Shown here piece after piece: positions 50,890 to 58,192 of a stretch of 64,000 nt of DNA. The stretch's first letter is position 1; every line of letters starts with the position of its first letter. The stretch covers positions 1 to 64,000 of the forward strand of contig NZ_LBHV01000014.1 in assembly GCF_001005825.1 (NCBI RefSeq). The letters run 5' to 3'. The position numbers and the translations under genes were made by a program. The stretch comes from Rhizobium sp. LC145. GTDB lineage: Bacteria > Pseudomonadota > Alphaproteobacteria > Rhizobiales > Rhizobiaceae. Below the pieces are notes generated by a model. It did not search any database. It saw only the letters and a list, made by a program, of their open reading frames with translations, and was not told the DNA's origin.

Positions 50890-51684
50890 ATGCGGCATCA
50901 CTCTTTGAACGCCCTGGTTCTGCTCGGACTTGTCCTGGCTGGCTGTACCACCACCAGCGAGAAGACCGAGAGCGGTCCGAAGGACGAGGAAGCGCGCCTC
51001 ATCAAGCTGGCGCAGGATATCGAACAGCGCGGCGATCACAGCACGGCTGCCTCGCTCTACGAGCGCGCGGCGAAGGCCTCCAGTGACAAGGTCCGCGGCT
51101 ATTCCCGCTTGGGAGACGCGCAGATCGCCGCCGGCGAGCCCGAGCAGGCGGCGCAATCCTTCCGAACCGCGCTCGATGCCTCGCCCAATGACGGGCAGGC
51201 CCTTCTTGGGCTCGGCACGGCGCAGCTTCAGTCCAGTCAGGTCGAAAGTGCCGCGCGCACGCTGGCCGTTGCCGCGCCGCTGGTGAAGACCTCGACCGCT
51301 TACAATCGCCTCGGTACCGCGCTTATCCTGACCGGCGACGGGCAGGGGGCGGAAACGGCGTTCACGCAGGCGCGCAATCTCGATCCGGGCAATCTCGACA
51401 CCCAGTCCAATCTCGGGCTTGCCCAGGCTGTGTCGGGCCGCAACGAAGCGGCCGTCGCGACGCTGCGCGCCGTCACGCAGTCGCCACGCGCCGAAGCCCG
51501 GCATTTCCGCAATCTGATGCTGGTGCTGACGCTCGGTCAACATGACAAGGACGCGGCCGCCGTTGCCGTTCCGGATTATCCGGAGGCTGAAAAGCGAGCC
51601 TTCCTTGCCGAAGCGAGAAAGGTTCGCGGGATCAAGGGGCCTGCCGCCCGGGCCCGTGCTATCGGCTTGCTTGCGTCCAGCTGA
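50890..51684 (+). CDS. TPR lipoprotein, TadD-like
   Basis: 264 residues with a lipoprotein signal (LVLLGLVLAGCTTTSEKTES, lipobox LAGC) and at least four TPR units, for example DHSTAASLYERAAKASSDKV and EPEQAAQSFRTALDASPNDG, then LDTQSNLGLAQAVSGRNEAA. It resembles TadD, the TPR lipoprotein of Tad pili thought to help secretin assembly. It is the only plus-strand gene inside the sct block, between sctU and the CpaD-like gene. With the CpaC-type secretin and CpaD-like lipoprotein it completes a Tad-derived outer-membrane set. Confidence 0.78.
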   Translation: MRHHSLNALVLLGLVLAGCTTTSEKTESGPKDEEARLIKLAQDIEQRGDHSTAASLYERAAKASSDKVRGYSRLGDAQIAAGEPEQAAQSFRTALDASPNDGQALLGLGTAQLQSSQVESAARTLAVAAPLVKTSTAYNRLGTALILTGDGQGAETAFTQARNLDPGNLDTQSNLGLAQAVSGRNEAAVATLRAVTQSPRAEARHFRNLMLVLTLGQHDKDAAAVAVPDYPEAEKRAFLAEARKVRGIKGPAARARAIGLLASS

Positions 51685-51697
51685 GTCCATCCGCACC

Positions 51698-52135
51698 TCA
51701 ATTCACGAGACCTGTCGTGCTGACGTTCTGCTGCTCTGCCGGCGCTCGATCAGGAGCGGTGCCGTCGATGCTGTGGCGTGCGGCCCGTACCACCGGAGCG
51801 GCCATGGCGGGGCCGGTCCTGCGGCCGCGCACGAGATCGCTCTGGCGCTCCGCCATCAGCTGAAGGTTCATGTTGTTGGCGCATCCAGGCGGCAGATAGA
51901 GCGGGTCTTCGGCCACATCCGGCGTGACGCAGGCATCGGGCACGAGACGCCCCGCTTGCTTTTCATAACCTTTGCTGACCGTACCGGTGGCCGCGGTCAT
52001 GTGATAGTTCGGCGAATAGGGCAGGGGATCGCGTTGAACGCTGTTCTGGCACCCGGCGAGAGCAAGCGCGGCGAGGCTGATGGTAATGCCTGCGAGGGCG
52101 CGCGGTGCGATGATCATGGACGATTTAATCGACAT
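51698..52135 (-). CDS. CpaD-like lipoprotein
   Basis: 145 residues with signal and lipobox (ISLAALALAGCQN). The mature part has paired cysteines (PDACVTP and PPGCANNMNLQLMAERQSDL followed by VRGRRTGPAM); the GCANNMNLxxM stretch resembles the conserved C-terminal part of CpaD (GCATxxNLAAMVADPxDL). CpaD/RcpB lipoproteins work with the CpaC/RcpA secretin of Tad pili. The protein is shorter than CpaD (about 220 residues). ATG 52135 overlaps the secretin gene end by 11 bp; ATG 52117 is an alternative start. Confidence 0.65.
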   Translation of the reverse strand: MSIKSSMIIAPRALAGITISLAALALAGCQNSVQRDPLPYSPNYHMTAATGTVSKGYEKQAGRLVPDACVTPDVAEDPLYLPPGCANNMNLQLMAERQSDLVRGRRTGPAMAAPVVRAARHSIDGTAPDRAPAEQQNVSTTGLVN

Positions 52136-53465
52136 AGAAGCCGAACCCTTTGTTGGTCTTGGTGCGCTTGGCCGCGGTCGGGCCAGAGAGAGCACCGGCG
52201 GGGCTGTCGAGCGGCGTCTTGAGATTGCGCTCCTCGACAGGTTCGACGAGATAGGGCGTGATCAGGATCACCAGTTCCGTCTCGTTGCGCTGGAAGCGTT
52301 TCGACTTGAAAAGATCGCCGAGGATCGGCACGTCGCCCAACATCGGCACTTTCTCGATATCCTGCGAGGCATTGCGCTGGAAGAGGCCGGCAATGGCGAA
52401 GGTTTGGCCGCTGCCGACTTCGACGGTCGTATCGGCGCGCCGCACCTGCAGGCCGGGCACCTGGAGATTGGCGATATTGACCATGCCGCTTGCCGACAGG
52501 CTGCTGACCTCGGGGCGGACGCGCATGGAGATGCGGCCGTTCGGCAAAAGGGCCGGCGTGAAGAGCAGAGAGACGCCGTATTGCTTGTATTCGATGCCGA
52601 TCTGTTCGTTGGTCACCGGCACGGGCACGGGAATCTCGCCGCCGGCCAGGAAACTCGCCGTCTCGCCGGTGACCGCGGTAATGTTCGGTTCGGCGAGAAC
52701 CGTCAGGATGCCGTTGGCCTGCAGGGCTTCCAAAAGGGCATCGACGCGATTGCCGTTCCATGCGGCGCCGGCGCTCAGTGCGTTGGAGGCCCCCCTTGCC
52801 GCATCGGCCCCCAGATTGCCACCGGAGACGAAGCCGAATGAGAAATTGCCCGCGCTGACGAAGGCATCCCAGGTGACGCCGTAGCGGAGAAGCTGATTGC
52901 GCGAGACCTCTGCGAAACGGACGCGGATATTGACCTGATTGGCGCCGGAGACGGTGGTGTCGTTGATGGCGGGTTGATTTTCCGGGGCGTAGGCCTCGAT
53001 GGCGCTCGATGTGTCCATCGCCTCCTGCATCGTAGTGGCATGGCCGCGGGCGAAGGGCTGTTCGCCGAACAGCGAGACGTCGATCGTGCTGTTCGGCTGC
53101 ACGGCGCGCTGCGCATCCTTCACCGGCCGCGAATCCGGCACGACCCAGAAATCGATTGTGCCGCGCGCCGTCTCGTCAGGACTGAGCGCGATGAGGTTCG
53201 TGCGGCCGGTCTTGAGCGCGAAAACATAAACCACACCGGGTGAGACGACACGCACGTCGGCAACCTTGGCATCGGCCATGAAGACCGATTCCACCGGCTG
53301 GTCGAAACGCAAGATACGCCCCTGTCCCAGCGGAAGCATGATCGCTTGTCCGGATTTCGCATCGACGCTGAACGACTGAGCCCTTGCAAGCGGTGCAAGA
53401 AGACTAAAGGCAAGGAGAAGCAGAAAGAGGGTCGGCCCTTTCGCCAAGATGGTCGATCTCATCAT
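52125..53465 (-). CDS. sctC: Secretin of CpaC/RcpA (Tad pilus) type serving as type III secretin
   Basis: 446 residues with a signal peptide (LFLLLLAFSLLAPLARAQSF). The N-terminal domain reads GQGRILRFDQPVESVFMADA and VVSPGVVYVFALKTGRTNLI, the BON/N0-like start of CpaC. NQVNIRVRFAEVSRNQLLRY precedes the secretin core, which has FLAGGEIPVPVPV and the signature VPMLGDVPILGDLFKSKRFQ then ELVILITPYLVEP. It forms the outer-membrane ring. Typical SctC proteins have repeated N1/N3 domains and are over 500 residues; this one has the compact CpaC layout. It sits between sctV and a CpaD-like gene, so it probably replaces SctC. Start ATG 53465 has GGGAGAA upstream. Confidence 0.82.
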   Translation of the reverse strand: MMRSTILAKGPTLFLLLLAFSLLAPLARAQSFSVDAKSGQAIMLPLGQGRILRFDQPVESVFMADAKVADVRVVSPGVVYVFALKTGRTNLIALSPDETARGTIDFWVVPDSRPVKDAQRAVQPNSTIDVSLFGEQPFARGHATTMQEAMDTSSAIEAYAPENQPAINDTTVSGANQVNIRVRFAEVSRNQLLRYGVTWDAFVSAGNFSFGFVSGGNLGADAARGASNALSAGAAWNGNRVDALLEALQANGILTVLAEPNITAVTGETASFLAGGEIPVPVPVTNEQIGIEYKQYGVSLLFTPALLPNGRISMRVRPEVSSLSASGMVNIANLQVPGLQVRRADTTVEVGSGQTFAIAGLFQRNASQDIEKVPMLGDVPILGDLFKSKRFQRNETELVILITPYLVEPVEERNLKTPLDSPAGALSGPTAAKRTKTNKGFGFYVD

Positions 53466-53561
53466 TCTGTCAGTATTCTCCCATGCATACCGCGACGGTC
53501 GGATGACGCTCAGTAATGATTCGTCCTTCATCCCATGGCTTTGTCGAAAAGGACGCCTGCA

Positions 53562-55739
53562 TCAAGATGAAGTGACTGCGAGAGTGGGCGCGTCCTTCCC
53601 CGTTATTTCGTCATTTGTTGTTGATCTAATTGCGCGATTTCGCGTTTGTGAATTTATTGTGACAGACATCAGGGATTGCACGGAATATTCTGGTGCAATC
53701 TCCTGATAGGACAGAACGGGGATCTCGATGTCGTTGCGCAGGAGATAGTTTCGCATCACCCTGCGGATATCGAGCGAGGTGAGAAGGACTGCCGCCTGCC
53801 GCTCGTCGTTGTCATCGAGCTCCTGTCGCAGCTGGGAAAGCATTGCCCGCGAGGCCTCTTCCGGCAATGCGAGCATCTTGCCAACGCCGGTGACCTTGAT
53901 AGCGTTTCGTACGCCCTCTTCGGCCGCGCGCGACAGCACATAGGCCGCCAGAACGCGGTTGAGCTGCGCGTGACGATGGCAGATCTGGCGAGCAAGGGCG
54001 ATGCGCACGCGTTCGGTCAACAACAGCGTATCGGCCTCCCGACCGCCCCATTCGACCAGGGCTTCGAGGATGGCGCGCAAATTGCCGACCGGCACGTCCT
54101 CTTCCACCAGGCGGCGCAGAATGTCGGAAAGCTTGTTCAGCGGCACGACACGCGAGACTTCCTTGACGAGTTCGGAATACTCGCCCTCCATCCCGGTTAG
54201 TAGTTCCCGCGTCTCCTGGATGCCAATGAAATGTGCCGCATAGCGGCGCAGCGACTGCGACAGGCATTTTGCAAGCGTAGCGGCGGGGTCGTAGAAGCCT
54301 ATTCCCGCCTCCGCCAGCGCATCGGCGTGATCCTTACCAATCCAGATCGTGCGCTGACCGCTGATGAGGACTGGACCATCGCGGCGCGGCACCTGCAGAA
54401 GGTCGAGATGCATCGGGTCATCGTTGAGAAGAAGGCTGTCCTTCGGGATTTCGCCCTCGATGATCGGCACGCCTTCGAGGTCGACGCGGAAGCGGTCGGG
54501 CACCAAGGTCGGGTCGGGACGCATCTCCACGGCCGGCATTTCCAGGCCGAGATCCGCCTTCAGCGCATCGCGCACGAGATCCGTCTCGATGCGGAACCGT
54601 TCCGGCCAGACGGCTTCGGCGATGTTGACGCCGACATGCGCGATGACGCGATGGCGAGTCGAGCCGCTGGAGATGATCGTGTGCTCGATGACCGGACCTT
54701 GGTCGGCCTCGATCGTTTCGATCTCCGGCCTCGTGGCCGACGCTGCGGCGGGCTTGGGACGGCGGCGATAGATCATGAAGGCAAGCGCGCCGAAGAGCGC
54801 CGCGAGACCCAGGAAGATCAGCGTTGGGAAGCCCGGCACGAAGCCGGCGCCGAAAAGGATGACGGCGGCTAGCGCCAGCGCCTTGTCGCTCGATCCGAGC
54901 TGGCGAAAGATCTCGGTGCCGAGATCGGTTTCGGTATCGGAGGCGACGCGGGTGACGACCGTGCCGGCGGCGATCGAGATCAACAGGGCGGGGATTTGGG
55001 CGATGAGGCCGTCGCCGACGGTGAGAAGCGAATAGGTATGCGACGCGTCGCCAAAGCTCATGCCGCGATTGAACATTCCGACCAGAAGTCCGCCGATGAG
55101 GTTGACGAAGACGATGATCAGGCCGGTGATCGCGTCGCCCTTCACGAACTTCATCGCGCCGTCCATGGCGCCGTAGAGCTGGCTTTCGCGTTCGAGCCGG
55201 GAGCGGCGGCCGCGGGCCTCCGCCTGGTCGATGTCGCCGTTGCGCAGATCGTTGTCGATCGACATCTGCTTGCCGGGCATCGCATCGAGCGTGAAGCGGG
55301 CCGCGACTTCCGCGACGCGTTCGGCGCCCTTGGTGATCACGATGAACTGCGCGGCGGTGATGATGAGGAAGACCACGAGGCCGACCACGACCTCACCGCC
55401 GATAACGAAACGTCCGAAGGTCGCGACGATATCGCCGGCATCCGCATGCAAGAGGATCAGGCGCGTCGTGGTGATCGACAGCGCCAGCCGGAACAGTGTC
55501 GCGATGAGGATGATCGGCGGCAGCGAGGAGAAATCGCCCGGCCGGCCGATATAGAAGGCGACCACGAGGATCAGCAGGCTGAAGGCCATGTTGACGGCGA
55601 TCAGCGCGTCCACCAGCAGCGTCGGCAGCGGGATGACCATCATGATGACGGCGAGCATCATGAAGCTCGCGACGATCACGTCGGAGCGGTAGGACGCTGC
55701 GCGCGCCAGACCATTGAGCGTGCCGAGAACCCTGGTCAT
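53562..55739 (-). CDS. sctV: SctV, type III export gate protein
   Basis: 725 residues, full length for the family. The N-terminal ~330 residues hold about eight membrane segments with the FHIPEP-type region RPGDFSSLPPIILIATLFRL, the loop GAERVAEVAARFTLDAMPGK and SIDNDLRNGDIDQAEARGRR. The C-terminal cytoplasmic domain forms the nonameric ring that docks chaperone-substrate complexes (ILRRLVEEDVPVGNLRAILE is well conserved). Start ATG 55739 overlaps the sctY stop as ATGA. Gene order sctX-sctY-sctV is as in Yersinia, which supports assignment to a non-flagellar system and not FlhA. Confidence 0.92.
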   Translation of the reverse strand: MTRVLGTLNGLARAASYRSDVIVASFMMLAVIMMVIPLPTLLVDALIAVNMAFSLLILVVAFYIGRPGDFSSLPPIILIATLFRLALSITTTRLILLHADAGDIVATFGRFVIGGEVVVGLVVFLIITAAQFIVITKGAERVAEVAARFTLDAMPGKQMSIDNDLRNGDIDQAEARGRRSRLERESQLYGAMDGAMKFVKGDAITGLIIVFVNLIGGLLVGMFNRGMSFGDASHTYSLLTVGDGLIAQIPALLISIAAGTVVTRVASDTETDLGTEIFRQLGSSDKALALAAVILFGAGFVPGFPTLIFLGLAALFGALAFMIYRRRPKPAAASATRPEIETIEADQGPVIEHTIISSGSTRHRVIAHVGVNIAEAVWPERFRIETDLVRDALKADLGLEMPAVEMRPDPTLVPDRFRVDLEGVPIIEGEIPKDSLLLNDDPMHLDLLQVPRRDGPVLISGQRTIWIGKDHADALAEAGIGFYDPAATLAKCLSQSLRRYAAHFIGIQETRELLTGMEGEYSELVKEVSRVVPLNKLSDILRRLVEEDVPVGNLRAILEALVEWGGREADTLLLTERVRIALARQICHRHAQLNRVLAAYVLSRAAEEGVRNAIKVTGVGKMLALPEEASRAMLSQLRQELDDNDERQAAVLLTSLDIRRVMRNYLLRNDIEIPVLSYQEIAPEYSVQSLMSVTINSQTRNRAIRSTTNDEITGKDAPTLAVTSS

Positions 55740-56074
55740 TGCGGACCCCGCAATTGCAGATAGTCGCGAAACGAGCGGTAGGCCTGCGGCTTGTCGTCGA
55801 GCACCCAGAAGGCGCGCGCCCGCAGGAGGTGCGCCGACGGATCGCTGTCGATTTCCACGAGCCTTTCCAGCGCCCCGAGCGCTCGCTCTCCGGCGCCGTT
55901 TTCGATGAGGGCGGCCGCCAGCGTGCGCAAAATACCAGGATCGTCTGGATCGATCCGGTTGGCGATCAGCAGGAAGACGAGGCCGCGTCCCTTCTGGCCG
56001 CTGCGCATGTAGATATAGCCGAGCGCGTGCATGAGCTCGGCGGAGTCGGCGTCGATCTTATCTGTCTTGGTCAT
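55736..56074 (-). CDS. sctY: SctY-like TPR protein (YscY type)
   Basis: 112 residues, a single domain of about three TPR units (LMHALGYIYMRSGQKGRGLV, IDPDDPGILRTLAAALIENG and ALGALERLVEIDSDPSAHLL). Length and place between an SctX candidate and SctV match YscY, which chaperones YscX and binds the SctV cytoplasmic ring in Yersinia. Both ends overlap neighbours by ATGA. The family assignment rests on size, fold and gene order rather than strong sequence signature. Confidence 0.7.
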   Translation of the reverse strand: MTKTDKIDADSAELMHALGYIYMRSGQKGRGLVFLLIANRIDPDDPGILRTLAAALIENGAGERALGALERLVEIDSDPSAHLLRARAFWVLDDKPQAYRSFRDYLQLRGPQ

Positions 56075-56457
56075 TCGAGACCGCCTTCCTCGTCCATCCG
56101 CGCCTGCAGGTCACGCCGGCGGTCGATCTCTTCCTCCAGCATGGCCTTGGCGATGGATGTGACGTCCTCGTTGGTATCGAGACGGGGCAGGACCGCAGTG
56201 ATGACGTGGTCGAGCAGGCTCATCGTGCGTTCATTGCCGAAAATGCCGGAATCGGTGATCTCCGGCATGGTCAGGTGGTCGATCTCGCCGCGTAGCGAGG
56301 CGCCGTGCGCAAGGCTTCCACGCCGGCGCACGCGAAGCGCGCTCTCGAACGCCTCGATCTGTGCGCGGCTGACCGGATCTGAGCGTTTTGCCGCTTCGGC
56401 CAGAGCCTGGTCGAGGCGCTGCCGGTCTATGTTGACAGGTCGCAGCGTGTCGTTCAT
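56071..56457 (-). CDS. sctX: SctX-like protein (YscX type)
   Basis: 128 residues, hydrophilic, with no signal peptide. The first half is charged and helical (RLDQALAEAAKRSDPVSRAQ). The C-terminal half has SLLDHVITAVLPRLDTNEDV, resembling the conserved leucine/proline-containing C-terminal part of YscX. In Yersinia YscX is secreted and needed for export; it pairs with YscY and SctV, whose genes follow here in the same order. ATG 56457 follows the sctD stop by 28 bp; the open frame reaches back into sctD, which is not coding for this protein. Confidence 0.6.
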   Translation of the reverse strand: MNDTLRPVNIDRQRLDQALAEAAKRSDPVSRAQIEAFESALRVRRRGSLAHGASLRGEIDHLTMPEITDSGIFGNERTMSLLDHVITAVLPRLDTNEDVTSIAKAMLEEEIDRRRDLQARMDEEGGLE

Positions 56458-56485
56458 TGCGAACCTCCTGAACGTCTGCTGCACG

Positions 56486-57415
56486 TCATAGGGTAAGCTT
56501 GAACTCCTGCCCGCCGCGCACGACGAGGATCTGGCCATCTTCGATCGACTTCAGCATCCAGCCATCTTGAAGTGCCGCGCCGGGATAGCGGCGCTCGCCG
56601 CGGGCATCGACGACGTAAGGGGTGTTGCCGAAGAACACCGCCTGGAAGACGAATTTCGGCGCATCGGTGACTGCGGCGGCCGAGACGAGGCTGGTCAGCA
56701 CATAGCGTCCGCCATGGGAGCGGTCGAACCAGCGCTGGACGTCGCGCCACGCCTCCATGCGGTCCGGCGGGACCTGTCCCGACACGTCGATGCGGCGGCC
56801 ATCGGCCGAAAGCGTCAGATTGCTAAGGCCGGCTTCCGCGATTTTCTGCTGAAGCGTGCCGACGATCTCGCCGTCCGATGGCGCAGTTGCGGCCGGGACG
56901 GAGCCGACCGTCAGCCGATCGCTCGGAAGGGCCGGTTTTTGCGGAAGGAGACCGGAAATTCCGGCCTGGACCGCAACGATCGGCATCATGGCAAGCGCGA
57001 CGACCACCACAGCCGCATAGGGCCACCGCTTGATCGCCGGACCGCTGGAGGCATCACGGGCGATCCGCAGCTTCGCGTCGCCAATCACCAGCGTCACCGG
57101 CAGCTTGACCCGGCAGCCGAAGCCGCGCTGCAGCGCCGGACGCCCCTCGACGATGACGCCGCCGCCGATGGCATTGATCGCCACCTGGCGGCCGTAGAAA
57201 CGCAATTGGAGGTGTTCTTGAGCGATATCCCGATCCGACAGGACGAGATCGCAGTTCGGCGAAGAGCCGATCGTGCAGGCTTCAGCGTCGATCGGGGCAC
57301 GCACTCCATGATGTATGCCCGAGAGCACATCGAGCGCAAGCGCTCCTGGCTTCGTTGCAACGATGGCCGGCGACAGCGCTGTGGCGCTGGGGAAAGTCAG
57401 ACTGTTCGACGACAC
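56486..57415 (-). CDS. sctD: SctD, inner-membrane ring protein with N-terminal FHA domain
   Basis: 309 residues, shorter than typical SctD (about 350-420). Residues 28-118 form an FHA-like cytoplasmic domain (GVRAPIDAEACTIGSSPNCD, then LSDRDIAQEHLQLRFYGRQV). One membrane helix follows at about 130-155 (YAAVVVVALAMMPIVAVQAG). A short periplasmic part has one BON-like ring-building module (LTLSADGRRIDVSGQVPPDR) and ends in GQEFKLTL. The arrangement FHA-TM-periplasmic ring motif is that of YscD/PrgH-type proteins. It is the second gene of the operon after the 53-residue protein. Confidence 0.8.
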   Translation of the reverse strand: MSSNSLTFPSATALSPAIVATKPGALALDVLSGIHHGVRAPIDAEACTIGSSPNCDLVLSDRDIAQEHLQLRFYGRQVAINAIGGGVIVEGRPALQRGFGCRVKLPVTLVIGDAKLRIARDASSGPAIKRWPYAAVVVVALAMMPIVAVQAGISGLLPQKPALPSDRLTVGSVPAATAPSDGEIVGTLQQKIAEAGLSNLTLSADGRRIDVSGQVPPDRMEAWRDVQRWFDRSHGGRYVLTSLVSAAAVTDAPKFVFQAVFFGNTPYVVDARGERRYPGAALQDGWMLKSIEDGQILVVRGGQEFKLTL

Positions 57416-57476
57416 GGTTGCACCCCTTCATCGAATTCATTCTGCAACAGGTCGGCTGGCGCAAACCGACCACGAA

Positions 57477-57526
57477 ACCACCCCGTCATGGGGTGGTGTG
57501 GCGCGGACGATTTTCTCGTCCGCGCC
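57477..57526 (-). terminator. Two tandem hairpins between the small lead gene and sctD
   Basis: Read on the minus strand, the first stem has perfect 11-bp arms GGCGCGGACGA and TCGTCCGCGCC with a 5-base loop (57500-57526), starting 8 bp after the stop of the small gene. The second has 8-bp arms ACCACCCC and GGGGTGGT (57477-57497) and is followed by TTT. Together they probably attenuate read-through into sctD and stabilise the message of the small protein, so that it is made in excess over the ring proteins. Confidence 0.7.
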
Positions 57527-57533
57527 GACAGGA

Positions 57534-57695
57534 TTAGTTCTGCGGACGCTGCTTGGTAGCGTCGAGCTCGGTCTTCTTCTCGGTCGTGATCTCGGTGATC
57601 TTTGCCGACTTTTCGATGGCTGCGTCGAAGGCAGCTTCCATCTTTGCGATAGCCGCGTCAGCACCGCCGCCGGAAGCAGGAGTTACGTTTGCCAT
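57534..57695 (-). CDS. 53-residue helical protein, lead gene of the sct operon (needle/pilus subunit candidate)
   Basis: ATG 57695 with GGAG 7 bp upstream, TAA at 57534. The protein begins MANVTPASGGGADAAIAKME and ends KKTELDATKQRPQN. It has no signal peptide, no cysteine or aromatic residue except one Phe, and most of it is predicted to be a single amphipathic helix. Small, abundant helical proteins encoded first in a type III operon are usually needle or pilus subunits (SctF, NopA, HrpA), but at 53 residues it is short and its hydrophilic C-terminus is unlike classical needle proteins. A secreted chaperone-less substrate or regulator is the alternative. Confidence 0.6.
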   Translation of the reverse strand: MANVTPASGGGADAAIAKMEAAFDAAIEKSAKITEITTEKKTELDATKQRPQN

Positions 57696-58192
57696 GATGG
57701 TCTCCATTCCTGGTTAGGTTCATCGAATACGTCGCGTTGATGCGCCGCAGCGCGGCTCTCTCCTCGAAAGGCCGCGGCAAGGGGAACCTAGATGCTGTTT
57801 TCAACAGATTAACGACAAAGTGAGAATTATTGCCGTCTCGTTAAAGGGAAAGTCGCCCACGCGCTCCCCTGGCCGTACTTTATGTAGCAATCCGGATGGT
57901 GAACATGTTCGACCGAAATCGGTCATTGTTTAGTTCTGCGGCAAGATCGTGAGCTGATAGGGCTTTGGTCTTGCAAGGGCTGTGAAATGCGAATCAGCCT
58001 AGATGGCGGCACCGGGTTGCCGACGGGAGTCATCGCTTGAAAAGCCGGGCATGATATAGGTTGGAATTGCCGCGAAACGCCGTGTCAATTCACGCAGTTC
58101 CTGCTGCGAGGAGTCCGCCAGAATGCCGGTCCGTGTGAGTGGCTTGACGTTTGCCCGTTAAGTCACCCACATTTCTCCATGATCAGTGCGCT
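57696..58192. other. Non-coding stretch upstream of the sct operon
   Basis: About 500 bp between the sct lead gene and the end of the MFS transporter gene. Apart from the adjacent palindromes at 57901 and a small CTGTT-TTC-AACAG repeat near 57793 it shows nothing recognisable. It must carry the promoter of the minus-strand sct operon, and the long leader would allow complex control. Confidence 0.5.
57901..57924. promoter_or_regulatory. Adjacent palindromes upstream of the sct operon
   Basis: GAACATGTTC (perfect 10-bp palindrome) is followed directly by GACCGA-AA-TCGGTC. They lie about 206 bp upstream of the first sct gene within a 497-bp non-coding stretch (57696-58192) in which no gene is supported. 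Likely a regulator site for the operon; the regulator is not in the window. Confidence 0.4.

Noticed and set aside
49712..55739. Assignment of sctU and sctV to flagellar FlhB and FlhA
   Set aside because: The neighbours are sctX-, sctY- and sctD-like genes, a secretin and a NopX-like gene, and no flagellar gene is present.
57437..57664. A 75-codon minus-strand frame at the head of the sct operon
   Set aside because: It overlaps the 53-codon gene in another frame, has no ribosome site, reads Arg/Ser/Pro-rich sequence and runs through both hairpins. The 57534-57695 frame is better supported.
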